From positions 1 to 64,000 of the forward strand of contig PNAJ01000147.1 in assembly GCA_003170295.1 (NCBI GenBank): 64,000 nt of DNA. Reading direction: 5' to 3'. Positions 34,530 through 42,360 of this stretch are shown here, one piece after another (position 1 is the first letter of the stretch; each line of letters starts with the position of its first letter). The translations under genes were made by a program, and so were the position numbers. The notes beneath the pieces were generated by a model that saw only the letters and a list, made by a program, of their open reading frames with translations, did not search any database and was not told the origin of the DNA. This stretch comes from Bryobacterales bacterium (lineage in GTDB: Bacteria; Acidobacteriota; Terriglobia; Bryobacterales; Bryobacteraceae).

Positions 34530-35365
34530 GCCAGCAAACAGTTCACTCGCAGAGAGCGGCCGCCGGCTACCTCGCAAGGGCACGAGGCCGGTTGTCGATA
34601 GAGGCAACCAGGGCCCTTTTCAGAAAGCCGCTCGCTGTAAAGACCGCGCTTCCCCTGATCTCCTTCACCTTCGATGACTTTCCCCGGTCCGCCTTCCTGG
34701 AGGCCGGATCGATGCTGAGGCGGTATGGGGCACTAGGAACGTATTACGTATCACTCAGCCTTATGGGAAAGCAATCTCATATGGGGCCGATGTTCCAGAC
34801 AGAGGATCTCAAAGAACTTGTCCATCTGGGGCACGAGCTCGGATGCCACACCTTCGGGCACTGCCATTCCTGGAGCACCCCTCCCGACGTATACGAGAGG
34901 GCAATCGTCGAGAACCAAGCGGCGCTTCGCGACGTGCTCCACGGGGCCTCGTTCCAGACCTTCTCGTACCCCTTCAGTGCGCCCCGGCTCGCGGTGAAGC
35001 AAGTTGCCGGCAGGCACTTCCTTTGCTGTCGTGGAGGGGGCCTGAGGGACGATCGCTATTTTTCTCGCCATTCTGGGGGAGGCCAGACGTTCAACTCCGG
35101 GATTACAGATCTCAACCTGCTTTGTGCCTTTTTCTTGGAAAAGAGCAGGGACAATCCTGAGGCCGTGAAGAGCCTGATCGATCAGAATGCCCGTGCCCGG
35201 GGATGGCTGATTTTTGCGACACACGACGTTTGCGGGGCCCCAAGCCCCTACGGGTGCACTCCCGATTTCTTCGAGCAGGTTGTGCAATGGGCTTTAGAAT
35301 CAGGCGCACGGATCCTCCCGGTTGTGGAGGCTGTGGAAGTACTCCGAGCCTCGCAGCCGAAGTGA
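34520..35365 (+). CDS. Polysaccharide deacetylase (NodB homology domain)
   Basis: Protein of 281 residues of carbohydrate esterase family 4. The first motif LISFTFDDFPRSAF carries the TFDD metal/base aspartates, GHELGCHTFGHCHSWSTPP carries the HxxxH-type zinc histidines, and SYPFSAPR is the third motif. GWLIFATHDVCGAPSPYGC supplies the late His motif. It would remove acetyl groups from an amino sugar. No signal peptide is evident, so it may act on lipid-linked or nucleotide intermediates in the cytoplasm. Starts at 34520 and 34526 are both possible; both follow TTGGAG. The 3' end takes part in the dispersed repeat described at 35324. Confidence 0.87.
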   Translation: MQMSQQTVHSQRAAAGYLARARGRLSIEATRALFRKPLAVKTALPLISFTFDDFPRSAFLEAGSMLRRYGALGTYYVSLSLMGKQSHMGPMFQTEDLKELVHLGHELGCHTFGHCHSWSTPPDVYERAIVENQAALRDVLHGASFQTFSYPFSAPRLAVKQVAGRHFLCCRGGGLRDDRYFSRHSGGGQTFNSGITDLNLLCAFFLEKSRDNPEAVKSLIDQNARARGWLIFATHDVCGAPSPYGCTPDFFEQVVQWALESGARILPVVEAVEVLRASQPK

Positions 35366-35413
35366 TGAACGCACGCTCCCTGCAGACAGGGCGTCGAGGC
35401 GTGCGGCGTGGAG
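35324..35413. repeat. Dispersed repeat, copy A (deacetylase 3' end plus spacer)
   Basis: Ninety bases covering the last 13 codons and stop of the deacetylase gene and the next 48 bases match 36744-36831 at about 75 of 90 positions by hand count, with two single-base gaps. The match runs equally through coding and non-coding sequence, so it reflects duplicated DNA rather than conserved protein. Confidence 0.8.
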
Positions 35414-35540
35414 GCCGCCGCCACTCTCTACTCAAAGAGCAGAGTCAAACAGGAAAAACAAGACAGGCAAAGGGTATAGCGGAGTGTTAACTTACGGGGG
35501 TCGACGAGGAGCCCAGAGAAGCCCTCCCGAGATCTCTGCG

Positions 35541-36638
35541 ATGCGTTTGACCTACAATTCGTTATCTTTGCCACGGCTTCAACCGGGTCGCCTCCGGAAT
35601 CTTCTGGAGGCCGCTGACCGATTGGGGAGGAAGATCTCTGACCTGGATATCGAACGACTGCCGCTTTCAGTCTACGGAAGAGAGGATGTCAGCAAAGTTC
35701 AATACCAGATCGAGGAGACGATCAGGAAATACGTCCACATTTTGGCGTGGCTGCAGTTCCCGGAGTATTCGGTTGCTCCAGATGTTTTCGTGGACTACGG
35801 CGGCGGCCACGGGCTCCTTGGCTGCTTGGCAAGGGAGGCTGGCTTCCCTTGCGTGATCTACAGCGACCTTTTCGAAGGCTGTGCAGACGACGCGCGCAAG
35901 CTTGCGGAGAGTCTTGGACTTGCGGCCGATTCCTACGTGTGCGGTGATATCCAGGCCGTTGCAGCCGCGATGAACTCCGAGCGGTCCAACTGGGCGACGC
36001 TGGCCTCGGTCAACGTCATCGAGCACATCTACGATATCGGTGACTTCATAAGGACCGCGTGTGCGCTTTCGTCCGGCCCGATGACGTTGGCGCTATCCAC
36101 GAGCGCAAACCCGCGGAACCCCTTGGTCGTGCGGCGACATCGCCGGCAGCACAGGGAATGGGAATTTACCGACGGTCCGCACAAAGGCAGTTACCCGATG
36201 GACACTCTGAAAGCGTTTTGTTCCGTGCGCCGCGACATTATTAGAGCGGCCGTTCCCGAACTGTCCGCTTCGGAGGTGGAGTCCCTTGTGACCGCGACGC
36301 GCGGGATGCGGAAGACTGACATCGAGAATTCCGTTCTGGTGTATCGCCAGACTATGGTGATGCCCGCAGTGCCGAAAGATCCAACGAATACCTGCGACCC
36401 ACTGACCGGGAGCTGGCAGGAACGGCTGCTGGACATCAAAGAGGTCCGCCAAAGATTCGGCGCCTGCAGGTTTGCCGTGCGCCTGATCGGCGGATACTAT
36501 GCCGGGCATGGATCCCGATCTACGACTCGCACTCTTAGCAAGGCCGTCGCGTATTGCCTAAACTATGGCATCAGCGTGCTTGGTTCTCAAGGGGCGCGCA
36601 TAGCTCCATGTATCATGTTCCATGCGACGCGGCGGTAG
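35541..36638 (+). CDS. SAM-dependent methyltransferase-like protein
   Basis: Protein of 365 residues. The class I methyltransferase motif I is FVDYGGGHGLLGCLAREAG, followed by VIYSDLFEGCADDARKLAESLG and the post-motif acidic region (VCGDIQAV), then SVNVIEHIYDIGDFI, resembling the motif III region of sugar or quinone methyltransferases. A C-terminal part of about 150 residues is not assignable. The frame is open to 35322, but the ATG at 35541 is the first that precedes credible protein; earlier residues are basic and overlap the repeat. It may methylate a sugar of the polymer. The flanks carry the two copies of the dispersed repeat. Confidence 0.7.
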   Translation: MRLTYNSLSLPRLQPGRLRNLLEAADRLGRKISDLDIERLPLSVYGREDVSKVQYQIEETIRKYVHILAWLQFPEYSVAPDVFVDYGGGHGLLGCLAREAGFPCVIYSDLFEGCADDARKLAESLGLAADSYVCGDIQAVAAAMNSERSNWATLASVNVIEHIYDIGDFIRTACALSSGPMTLALSTSANPRNPLVVRRHRRQHREWEFTDGPHKGSYPMDTLKAFCSVRRDIIRAAVPELSASEVESLVTATRGMRKTDIENSVLVYRQTMVMPAVPKDPTNTCDPLTGSWQERLLDIKEVRQRFGACRFAVRLIGGYYAGHGSRSTTRTLSKAVAYCLNYGISVLGSQGARIAPCIMFHATRR

Positions 36639-36743
36639 AATACCCGATCTCATCGTTCAACCAGCGCGATCCTGTCAATCAGGCGCCTGGGCGGCTCAAC
36701 TTTGGCTAGCAGTGACCACCATACAATATAGATCCATCCAGTC

Positions 36744-36831
36744 GTGGAGGCTTTGAAGGTCTCCGAGCCTTGCAGTCGAAGCGATAACGCACGCTCCATG
36801 CAGGAGAAGCGTCGAGTCGTGCGGCGTGGAG
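36744..36831. repeat. Dispersed repeat, copy B
   Basis: Second copy of the unit at 35324-35413. Read in the matching phase it gives VEALKVSEPCSRSDN, aligned with VEVLRASQPK and stop of the deacetylase, but a one-base deletion and substitutions have removed the stop. The copy ends within seven bases of the stop codon of the minus-strand beta-helix gene, marking a breakpoint where that gene was joined. Confidence 0.8.
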
Positions 36832-36837
36832 CAAAGG

Positions 36838-38448
36838 TCATTGAAGAATAACTGAGACGCTTGTGGGAGGTGCCGCAGAGGATGATGGAGCAAAGGTCGC
36901 GCCGATGTTCGGCGCACTCCCAACGAGCACCTGCCTCCCCGTGGAATCCGAATACAGCCACACAGCGTCGCCTACGGTCCGGCTGAATCCGCTCGCCATA
37001 GTGAGCGTTTTGGTTGAGTAGTTTACCGCCGTGATGCAGACATGATTGCCAACCGTCGTGACAGAGATGCAATCGCCATTGACGCCAATGATGCCCGAGC
37101 CATCTTGGAAATAATCGGCGTCGGTCACAACAAGTGAGGTTCCAGCACCAGAGTCGCCCGCCGCAACGGTTGTCAGATAGGTTCCAGCGGCAATGGCGGG
37201 TGAACCGGCCTGTAGGCGGAAATCATTTCCTGCAAGATTCACGAAGTTGGGGTTATTACTCGGTGATGCTCCTATATATCCCAGTAGGTTTCCCGGATCA
37301 CTCGTCCACAGTCCGCTCTGGTATACATGACTATATAATGCACAGTTGCCCGATCCGCTCGCATCGCAATACGCCAGGTCATGGCCCCAATTGCCAGTGC
37401 TGCATGTGGACGCATCACAAGAGACCGGGTTTCTGGGACCGCTGGAGGCGACCGCAAAACCATAATAATAGATGTTGTTTATGTCGGCGGGATAAGTCGA
37501 ATTGTGAGAGTAGTCGTTAGTCGCATTGGCGTACCCTGTATTTGACTCATTGGTGTTGACCCATGTGTTGTTATACGACTTGACGTGAGAGAAGCCTGGA
37601 TTCACACCGCTCTTCTGCGCGTTGTCGTCCGTGATGTTTCCGGCGTCGATATCGTAGCCGATGTTGAATCTGATAATCAAATTGAAGCAGTTACCAGCAC
37701 AAACATCACCTTGCGACAAGAGCCCTTTTGCATTGGGACCAATCGCGTGATGCTGGATGTTCCCCTCGATGACGTTATATTGGGTATGTTCATTGCTGGC
37801 AGGTTCGGCGAAAAAAGCATCCGTGTGCTGGCCGCTGTCGGTTTCAAACTGGTCGTGGAGTGTGTTGCTGCGAAAAATACTGTACTGGGAAGCGTAATAA
37901 TTGATTCCAAGGCGATAATGAGAGAGGTCGTTGTTCTCGATCAGTCCGTGAGTTCCGTTCCAACGGATTGCGTCACAAGCCGTACCGCTGGCTGGCGTCC
38001 GGCAAGCCCAGGAGAGCGTATTCCCCTTAATATAGATGTAGGACGCACTCGTGCCCGTGGTTATCATGGACCCGGAACCGCACTGTGTCATGATGTTGTT
38101 GGTGACATACGCATCGGTCGAATTACCGATACTCACGCATGCTCCACCACCTCCAGAAGTCTGGATTTGGAAGCCGATGATCTTGGTGTGGGAACTGACC
38201 GTGAAAGACAAAACGTACACCAAGTCAGACCCATTGACGTTAAGAGTTTTGTAATTGCCCACAGAACCGGCGGTTACCGTCACATTCTCGTTGTAAGTGC
38301 CCGCGTAAACCGTGCAGGTGTCGCCAGCGGACATCCCCGTGGCGCACGCTTGGATGGTTGTATAGTTGCCGCCGCCTCCGGACTTCACCGTATAGGTAGC
38401 TGCATCAAGCAAAATAGTCGAAAACAACAATAAGAATAACGTTTTCAT
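36838..38448 (-). CDS. Secreted right-handed parallel beta-helix protein (pectate-lyase-like fold)
   Basis: Protein of 536 residues. The signal peptide is MKTLFLLLFSTILLDA, then the mature chain begins ATYTVKSGGGGNYTTIQACATGM, the usual opening of right-handed beta-helix enzymes. Repeated N-rich turns (TDAYVTNNIMTQCG, HGLIENNDLSH, YSIFRSNTLHD, YNVIEGNIQHH) continue for about 300 residues, with many Cys pairs. A polysaccharide lyase or hydrolase acting on the exported polymer is likely by family; no specific catalytic set can be assigned. The start at 38448 is fixed by AAAGGAGAA upstream. It is the only minus-strand gene in this part of the locus, with its own promoter region shared with the divergent methyltransferase. 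Confidence 0.83.
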   Translation of the reverse strand: MKTLFLLLFSTILLDAATYTVKSGGGGNYTTIQACATGMSAGDTCTVYAGTYNENVTVTAGSVGNYKTLNVNGSDLVYVLSFTVSSHTKIIGFQIQTSGGGGACVSIGNSTDAYVTNNIMTQCGSGSMITTGTSASYIYIKGNTLSWACRTPASGTACDAIRWNGTHGLIENNDLSHYRLGINYYASQYSIFRSNTLHDQFETDSGQHTDAFFAEPASNEHTQYNVIEGNIQHHAIGPNAKGLLSQGDVCAGNCFNLIIRFNIGYDIDAGNITDDNAQKSGVNPGFSHVKSYNNTWVNTNESNTGYANATNDYSHNSTYPADINNIYYYGFAVASSGPRNPVSCDASTCSTGNWGHDLAYCDASGSGNCALYSHVYQSGLWTSDPGNLLGYIGASPSNNPNFVNLAGNDFRLQAGSPAIAAGTYLTTVAAGDSGAGTSLVVTDADYFQDGSGIIGVNGDCISVTTVGNHVCITAVNYSTKTLTMASGFSRTVGDAVWLYSDSTGRQVLVGSAPNIGATFAPSSSAAPPTSVSVILQ

Positions 38449-38498
38449 AGAAGAGTTCTCCTTTGCGCGAAGGGTTGCGCTGTGCGGCGCACCACGAG

Positions 38499-39074
38499 AT
38501 GAAAAAACCTTGGAACGACGAATCTGGAGACTGGCATGACCTCGATGGTCCTCTTCAGGCCGTGCGTTACCGAACCATAGCGCGGCTGGTCGCATCGGTC
38601 TGTCAGGGCTGGCCGAGGTCTATTCTGGATGTTGGTTGCGGCCAGGGTATTCTGCGGGACTACTTGCTGGAGTGCGACTACTTCGGCATTGAGCCATCGC
38701 GCATCGCTGCGCGAGCCGCTTCTGCAAGGAGCGGTCAAGACCACATTTTCTGTGGGGTTGCCGCTGAGTTTGGGCCAAACGGACGTACCTTCTCCGTCGT
38801 CGTGTTCAACGAAATGCTGTATTATACCCCTGATCCCGTCGCGATCCTGTGCAAATTCGCACCGCTTGCGCCCGTGTTCATAGTGTCGATCTTTCAACGA
38901 CGACTTTCGGTGAAAGAATGGCTCGAGCACCGGGTTAATCGGTCCATGACGAATGTGGGATGTACGCGACTTATTCTCAAATTTGCAGCCAACCACGGAT
39001 GGACAATCGAATCCGATGAACTGGTCGAGAACCGCTGGAGAATCTTCGCCATGAGGCCGCCGCCAGTCATTTGA
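38499..39074 (+). CDS. SAM-dependent methyltransferase (class I, small)
   Basis: Protein of 191 residues with motif I in SILDVGCGQGILRDYLLECDY, acidic loop YFGIEPSRIAARA, and VVVFNEMLYYTPDPVAIL in the motif II/III region. The length is on the short side but complete for the Methyltransf_11/23 type. It probably methylates a sugar hydroxyl. The ATG at 38499 is preferred to a TTG at 38463. Only 50 bases separate it from the divergent beta-helix gene, so the promoters overlap. A gene-poor kilobase follows. Confidence 0.8.
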   Translation: MKKPWNDESGDWHDLDGPLQAVRYRTIARLVASVCQGWPRSILDVGCGQGILRDYLLECDYFGIEPSRIAARAASARSGQDHIFCGVAAEFGPNGRTFSVVVFNEMLYYTPDPVAILCKFAPLAPVFIVSIFQRRLSVKEWLEHRVNRSMTNVGCTRLILKFAANHGWTIESDELVENRWRIFAMRPPPVI

Positions 39075-40158
39075 TCGCCATGACCTCGGTATTTCCAGCC
39101 GTAACCGCAACTGGTACCGTCGCCGCTGAATAGTACGTTCTGGCTGCAGTCTAATGCAGAGTATCGACTCCGGTGAGGGCATTTGGGTTCGCAACGCAGC
39201 GTATAGCACCTGCGATGTTCCTGCCATCTCACTGCCCCGAACCACACGGGCACACGACTTGAACGTCACCGAAAGGTCCCCCAAACGGTCCTTATCGGCC
39301 GAAGCGGTGGTGGCCGCCATTGAAAAGTTCAACGACCACGATGGTACCACGGTCCCAGAGCCAGAAGCAGGCTCAAGGCGACTCCTTGGGCTGCGGTACG
39401 CCAGCATAAGCAGGCGGATAGGACGCGATGAAATTGCCCAGCGTAACAACATGGTAGTACTACACGATCAAAAGTTTCTGCCCAAGATCGAATATACTGC
39501 TCAGCCTTGGTTCATGCCCATACTCAAAAAGCCTGATCTGCTCTCGGTAGAACTACTGAGATCCGATTCCGAGGATTTCCTACTCCGTGAGGGAACAAGG
39601 GGACGTCGAAAGGGCCACCCAAGGTGGCCAACTACTTTAGAATCAGTGCCAAAGGGGAGGCGAAGGCTAGTTAGCCGACTTGCTTCGCGCCGGCCCAGGC
39701 TGGCTTTGGCATTGGCGGCTTACATAAAACCGGGAGTCGCTTCGTCCGGGATTCGTTTCGTCCGCAATGCAGTTAGTTGAAGCAGACGCCGCTGATAGCC
39801 GCACCTGCATGCCTGTGGCCAACAATTGGAACTTACGCGGACCCCACCAGAAATACACCCCTCTTGAAGGAAGAACGTGTGCGCGTCGACGCGATCACTG
39901 TCTCGGCAAACCGTCCGAGAACAGAAAGACACGGAATGAAGGATTCGACCTGGGTCGGCCCAAGTAGGGACAACGAAGGTCTATTCCGCTTGAAGGACCA
40001 CTTGGCCATCGTCCACAGGACCTATCGTGCTGGAGGCGTCCGGGCCGGGAGCCCAGAAAACGCAAGGTCAAACGCCGGACCGTCAGTTAGTGTTCGTACG
40101 AAATCATTTTCATTCTCCGGTCGCCAGCGATCGGTCATTTTCTGAAAAGGAGAAGCAC
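39075..40158. other. Gene-poor kilobase with possible decayed PEP-CTERM tail
   Basis: About 1.1 kb with open frames but no credible intact gene. The plus frame from 39154 to 39780 (208 codons) includes, near 39350-39420, TVPEPEAGSRRLLGLRYAS followed by ISRR, which looks like a PEP-CTERM anchor whose hydrophobic residues have been replaced by Arg. The rest of that frame is not secreted-protein-like. The long minus-strand frame at 38445-39452 is antisense to the methyltransferase. The region probably contains debris of a former gene. The last 20 bases hold the ribosome-binding site of the dehydrogenase (AAAAGGAG). Confidence 0.35.
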
Positions 40159-41475
40159 TTGAAAATCAGCATCTTTGGGCTAGGTTATGTCGGCACCGTA
40201 TCGGCGGGATGCCTCGCCAAGAATGGTCATGAAGTGATTGGGGTCGATCCGGTTGCGACAAAGGTCGATCTCATAAACAGTGGTCGATGTCCCATTATCG
40301 AAGCCGACATCGCCGAAATCATTGCGCTAGGAGCCGCGCAAGGTCGACTGCGAGCGACTTCCGACGTGGAGCTAGCCGTCCGCGAAACAGAGATATCCTT
40401 AGTATGTGTTGGGACTCCGAGTCAGCTCAACGGGAACCTTGATCTCACCTACATCAGGCGTGTCTGCGAACAAATCGGCGAAGCGCTCAAAGAAAAAGAT
40501 GAGTGGCACACAGTCGTCATTCGCAGCACAATTCTGCCCGGAACGATGTGCAGCGTAGTTATTCCTGCATTGGAGTGTTCATCTGGAAAAACTGCGGGAA
40601 CTGATTTCGGCGTCTGTAACAACCCAGAGTTCCTGCGCGAGGGCTCGGCCGTAAAAGACTTCTATTGTCCTCCAAAGACCGTAATTGGGGAATCGGATTC
40701 GGTGAGCGGCGACCTGACCGCCCAGCTGTACGCAGGGATTCCGGGACCCGTGATTCGAACGGATATGAGAACGGCGGAGATGGTCAAGTATAGCGACAAC
40801 AGTTGGCATGCCCTGAAAATTGGCTTCGCGAACGAGATCGGAAATCTCTGCAAATCCTTCGGTATAGATGCTCACGAAGTGATGAACATCTTCTGTCAGG
40901 ATCGCAAACTAAACATTTCTACAGCTTATCTTTCGCCTGGGTTTGCCTTTGGTGGATCATGCCTGCCAAAGGACCTAAGAGCGCTTGCGTATCGGGCCAA
41001 GATGGACGATGTGGAACTCCCGATACTGAATTCCATTCTGGCGAGCAATGAGAAGCAGATTGCCCGGGGCGTCAGGTTGATAATGGACAAGGGCAACAAA
41101 CGGGTCGGCCTGCTGGGCCTTAGCTTCAAGGCTGGAACTGACGATCTTCGCGAGAGCCCCGTGATCGAGGTAACAGAGCGTCTCTTAGGTAAGGGGTACG
41201 ACCTTCGTATCTACGACAAAAACGTCAGGATCGCCAGTTTGATTGGCGCAAACCGAGATTTCATTCTAAACAAGATTCCGCACATATCGGGCCTCATGGT
41301 CGACCACATCGACGCCGTATTGGAGCATGCTCAAACAATTGTAATCGGCAACATGGATCCCGAGTATGGCGATGTGCCGAACCGGCTCCGCGACGATCAA
41401 GTGCTGGTGGATTTCGTTCGTGTGCCAGGAGTTAAAAGAGGCGCAGATGGCAGATACGAAGGTATTTGCTGGTGA
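40159..41475 (+). CDS. algD: GDP-mannose/UDP-sugar 6-dehydrogenase (AlgD-like)
   Basis: Enzyme of 438 residues that oxidises the C6 hydroxyl of a nucleotide sugar to a uronic acid in two NAD-dependent steps. It shows KISIFGLGYVGTVSAGCLAK (NAD site), ICVGTPS-like SLVCVGTPSQLNGNLDL, NPEFLREGSAVKDFYCPPKT, the catalytic cysteine loop FAFGGSCLPKDLRALAYRA and KAGTDDLRESPVIEV. The FAFGGSCLPKD form and DVELPILNSILASN favour the GDP-mannose branch over UDP-glucose dehydrogenase. The start is TTG at 40159, with AAAAGGAG eight bases upstream; no ATG fits. A decayed tail of a second copy lies at 43677. It would supply a uronic acid for an acidic polysaccharide. Confidence 0.87.
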   Translation: MKISIFGLGYVGTVSAGCLAKNGHEVIGVDPVATKVDLINSGRCPIIEADIAEIIALGAAQGRLRATSDVELAVRETEISLVCVGTPSQLNGNLDLTYIRRVCEQIGEALKEKDEWHTVVIRSTILPGTMCSVVIPALECSSGKTAGTDFGVCNNPEFLREGSAVKDFYCPPKTVIGESDSVSGDLTAQLYAGIPGPVIRTDMRTAEMVKYSDNSWHALKIGFANEIGNLCKSFGIDAHEVMNIFCQDRKLNISTAYLSPGFAFGGSCLPKDLRALAYRAKMDDVELPILNSILASNEKQIARGVRLIMDKGNKRVGLLGLSFKAGTDDLRESPVIEVTERLLGKGYDLRIYDKNVRIASLIGANRDFILNKIPHISGLMVDHIDAVLEHAQTIVIGNMDPEYGDVPNRLRDDQVLVDFVRVPGVKRGADGRYEGICW

Positions 41476-41537
41476 TCTGATCGAAGAATCCTGCGCGTTC
41501 GCCGATCGGTGAGGTGCTGAACGCGGAAGAAGGGGCG

Positions 41538-41857
41538 AGCGTCCTGAGCTATGTCTGGAAGTACGCCGTCGCCTTCTTTTTGTGAGCGCTTGTACGTGGT
41601 GGATTTATGTACGGCATGGATTCGAGCATATGCAAGGCTGTAATCTGCCTGACGGCATTTTCCTCGTTGCGCTTCCGTTCAAGTCGCTCGGAGTTGAGTA
41701 CATTTTCGATCATCATGACATCAACCCAGGGCTGGTCCTCGTGAAGCATAAAAGTAGGAGTTCTCTCTATAAAGCGCTTTCCGTGCTCGAAAAGCCGGCG
41801 TATTTGGTGAGTGATGCTGTTTGGGCTGAAAACCAAGGGAGGCTCGTTCAACTGTGA
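41538..41857 (+). pseudogene. Frameshifted middle fragment of a WbuB-like GT4 gene
   Basis: From about 41588 the frame reads TWWIYVRHGFEHMQGCNLPD, then LVALPFKSLGVEYIFDHHD and SLYKALSVLEKPAYLVSDAV. This tracks the intact GT4 at 49901 (TWWIYLRRGFHAIQGCNPPD, LIALPFKILGVKYIFDHHD, TLYKILVWLEKQTYRFSDVV) nearly residue for residue. The preceding piece SVLSYVWKYAVAFF is in another phase, so a frameshift lies near 41580. Both the N-terminal start and the whole donor domain are absent. It ends with TGA overlapping the GTG of the acetyltransferase gene, whose ribosome-binding site (AAGGGAGG) lies inside it. Confidence 0.85.
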
Positions 41858-42360
41858 TCGACTACGTCTGCATCGCACCGGACGTCAAGTTGGGTAAGGA
41901 CGTCAGACTTTCCAAATTCATCAACTTGTACGGTTGTGAGGTTGGTGATGGGACCAAGGTTGGAGCCTTCGTCGAGATCCAGAAGAACGCGAAGGTAGGC
42001 AACAACTGCAAAATATCGAGCCACAGCTTCATTTGTGAGGGCGTGTTGATCGAGGATAATGTCTTCATCGGGCATGGTGTGACATTCATTAACGATCCTT
42101 ACCCCCGGGCGGCGAACGCAGACGGAACACTCCAGACTGAGAAGGACTGGAAGGTGGAGCGCACAGTGATCAAGCGTGGAGCTTCCATCGGATCCGGTGC
42201 AACCATCCTTTGCAACGTGACCGTGGGTGAGCACGCGATTGTTGGTGCTGGCAGCACAGTCACCAAGGACGTTCCTGCACATGCGGTGGTCGCGGGAAAT
42301 CCAGCGCGCTTGTTGCGAAGACTTTCTGGCGTCGCTAACGCAAACGGAGAACAGTTATGA
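41854..42360 (+). CDS. wbpD: WbpD-like sugar-nucleotide N-acetyltransferase
   Basis: Left-handed beta-helix enzyme of 168 residues with hexapeptide repeats from about residue 7 to 150 (IAPDVKLGKDVRLSKFINLY, VGNNCKISSHSFICEGVLIE, IGSGATILCNVTVGEHAIVG, DVPAHAVVAGNPARLLRR). FIGHGVTFINDPYPRA is characteristic of UDP-2-acetamido-3-amino-2,3-dideoxy-sugar N-acetyltransferases. It would acetylate the 3-amino group installed by the aminotransferase encoded immediately downstream, whose start overlaps its stop (ATGA). Start is GTG at 41854 with AAGGGAGG upstream. It is the intact paralog of the 20-codon stub at 21085. Confidence 0.87.
   Translation: MIDYVCIAPDVKLGKDVRLSKFINLYGCEVGDGTKVGAFVEIQKNAKVGNNCKISSHSFICEGVLIEDNVFIGHGVTFINDPYPRAANADGTLQTEKDWKVERTVIKRGASIGSGATILCNVTVGEHAIVGAGSTVTKDVPAHAVVAGNPARLLRRLSGVANANGEQL

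Noticed and set aside
36639-36743. Additional copy of the deacetylase body upstream of repeat copy B
   Set aside because: Similarity does not extend left of 36744 by eye.
38445-39452. 335-codon minus-strand open frame
   Set aside because: Runs antisense through a methyltransferase gene with intact motifs; composition is shadow-like.
39154-39780. 208-codon plus-strand open frame as an intact gene
   Set aside because: Composition is not protein-like over most of its length; only a short possible sorting-signal fossil is notable.
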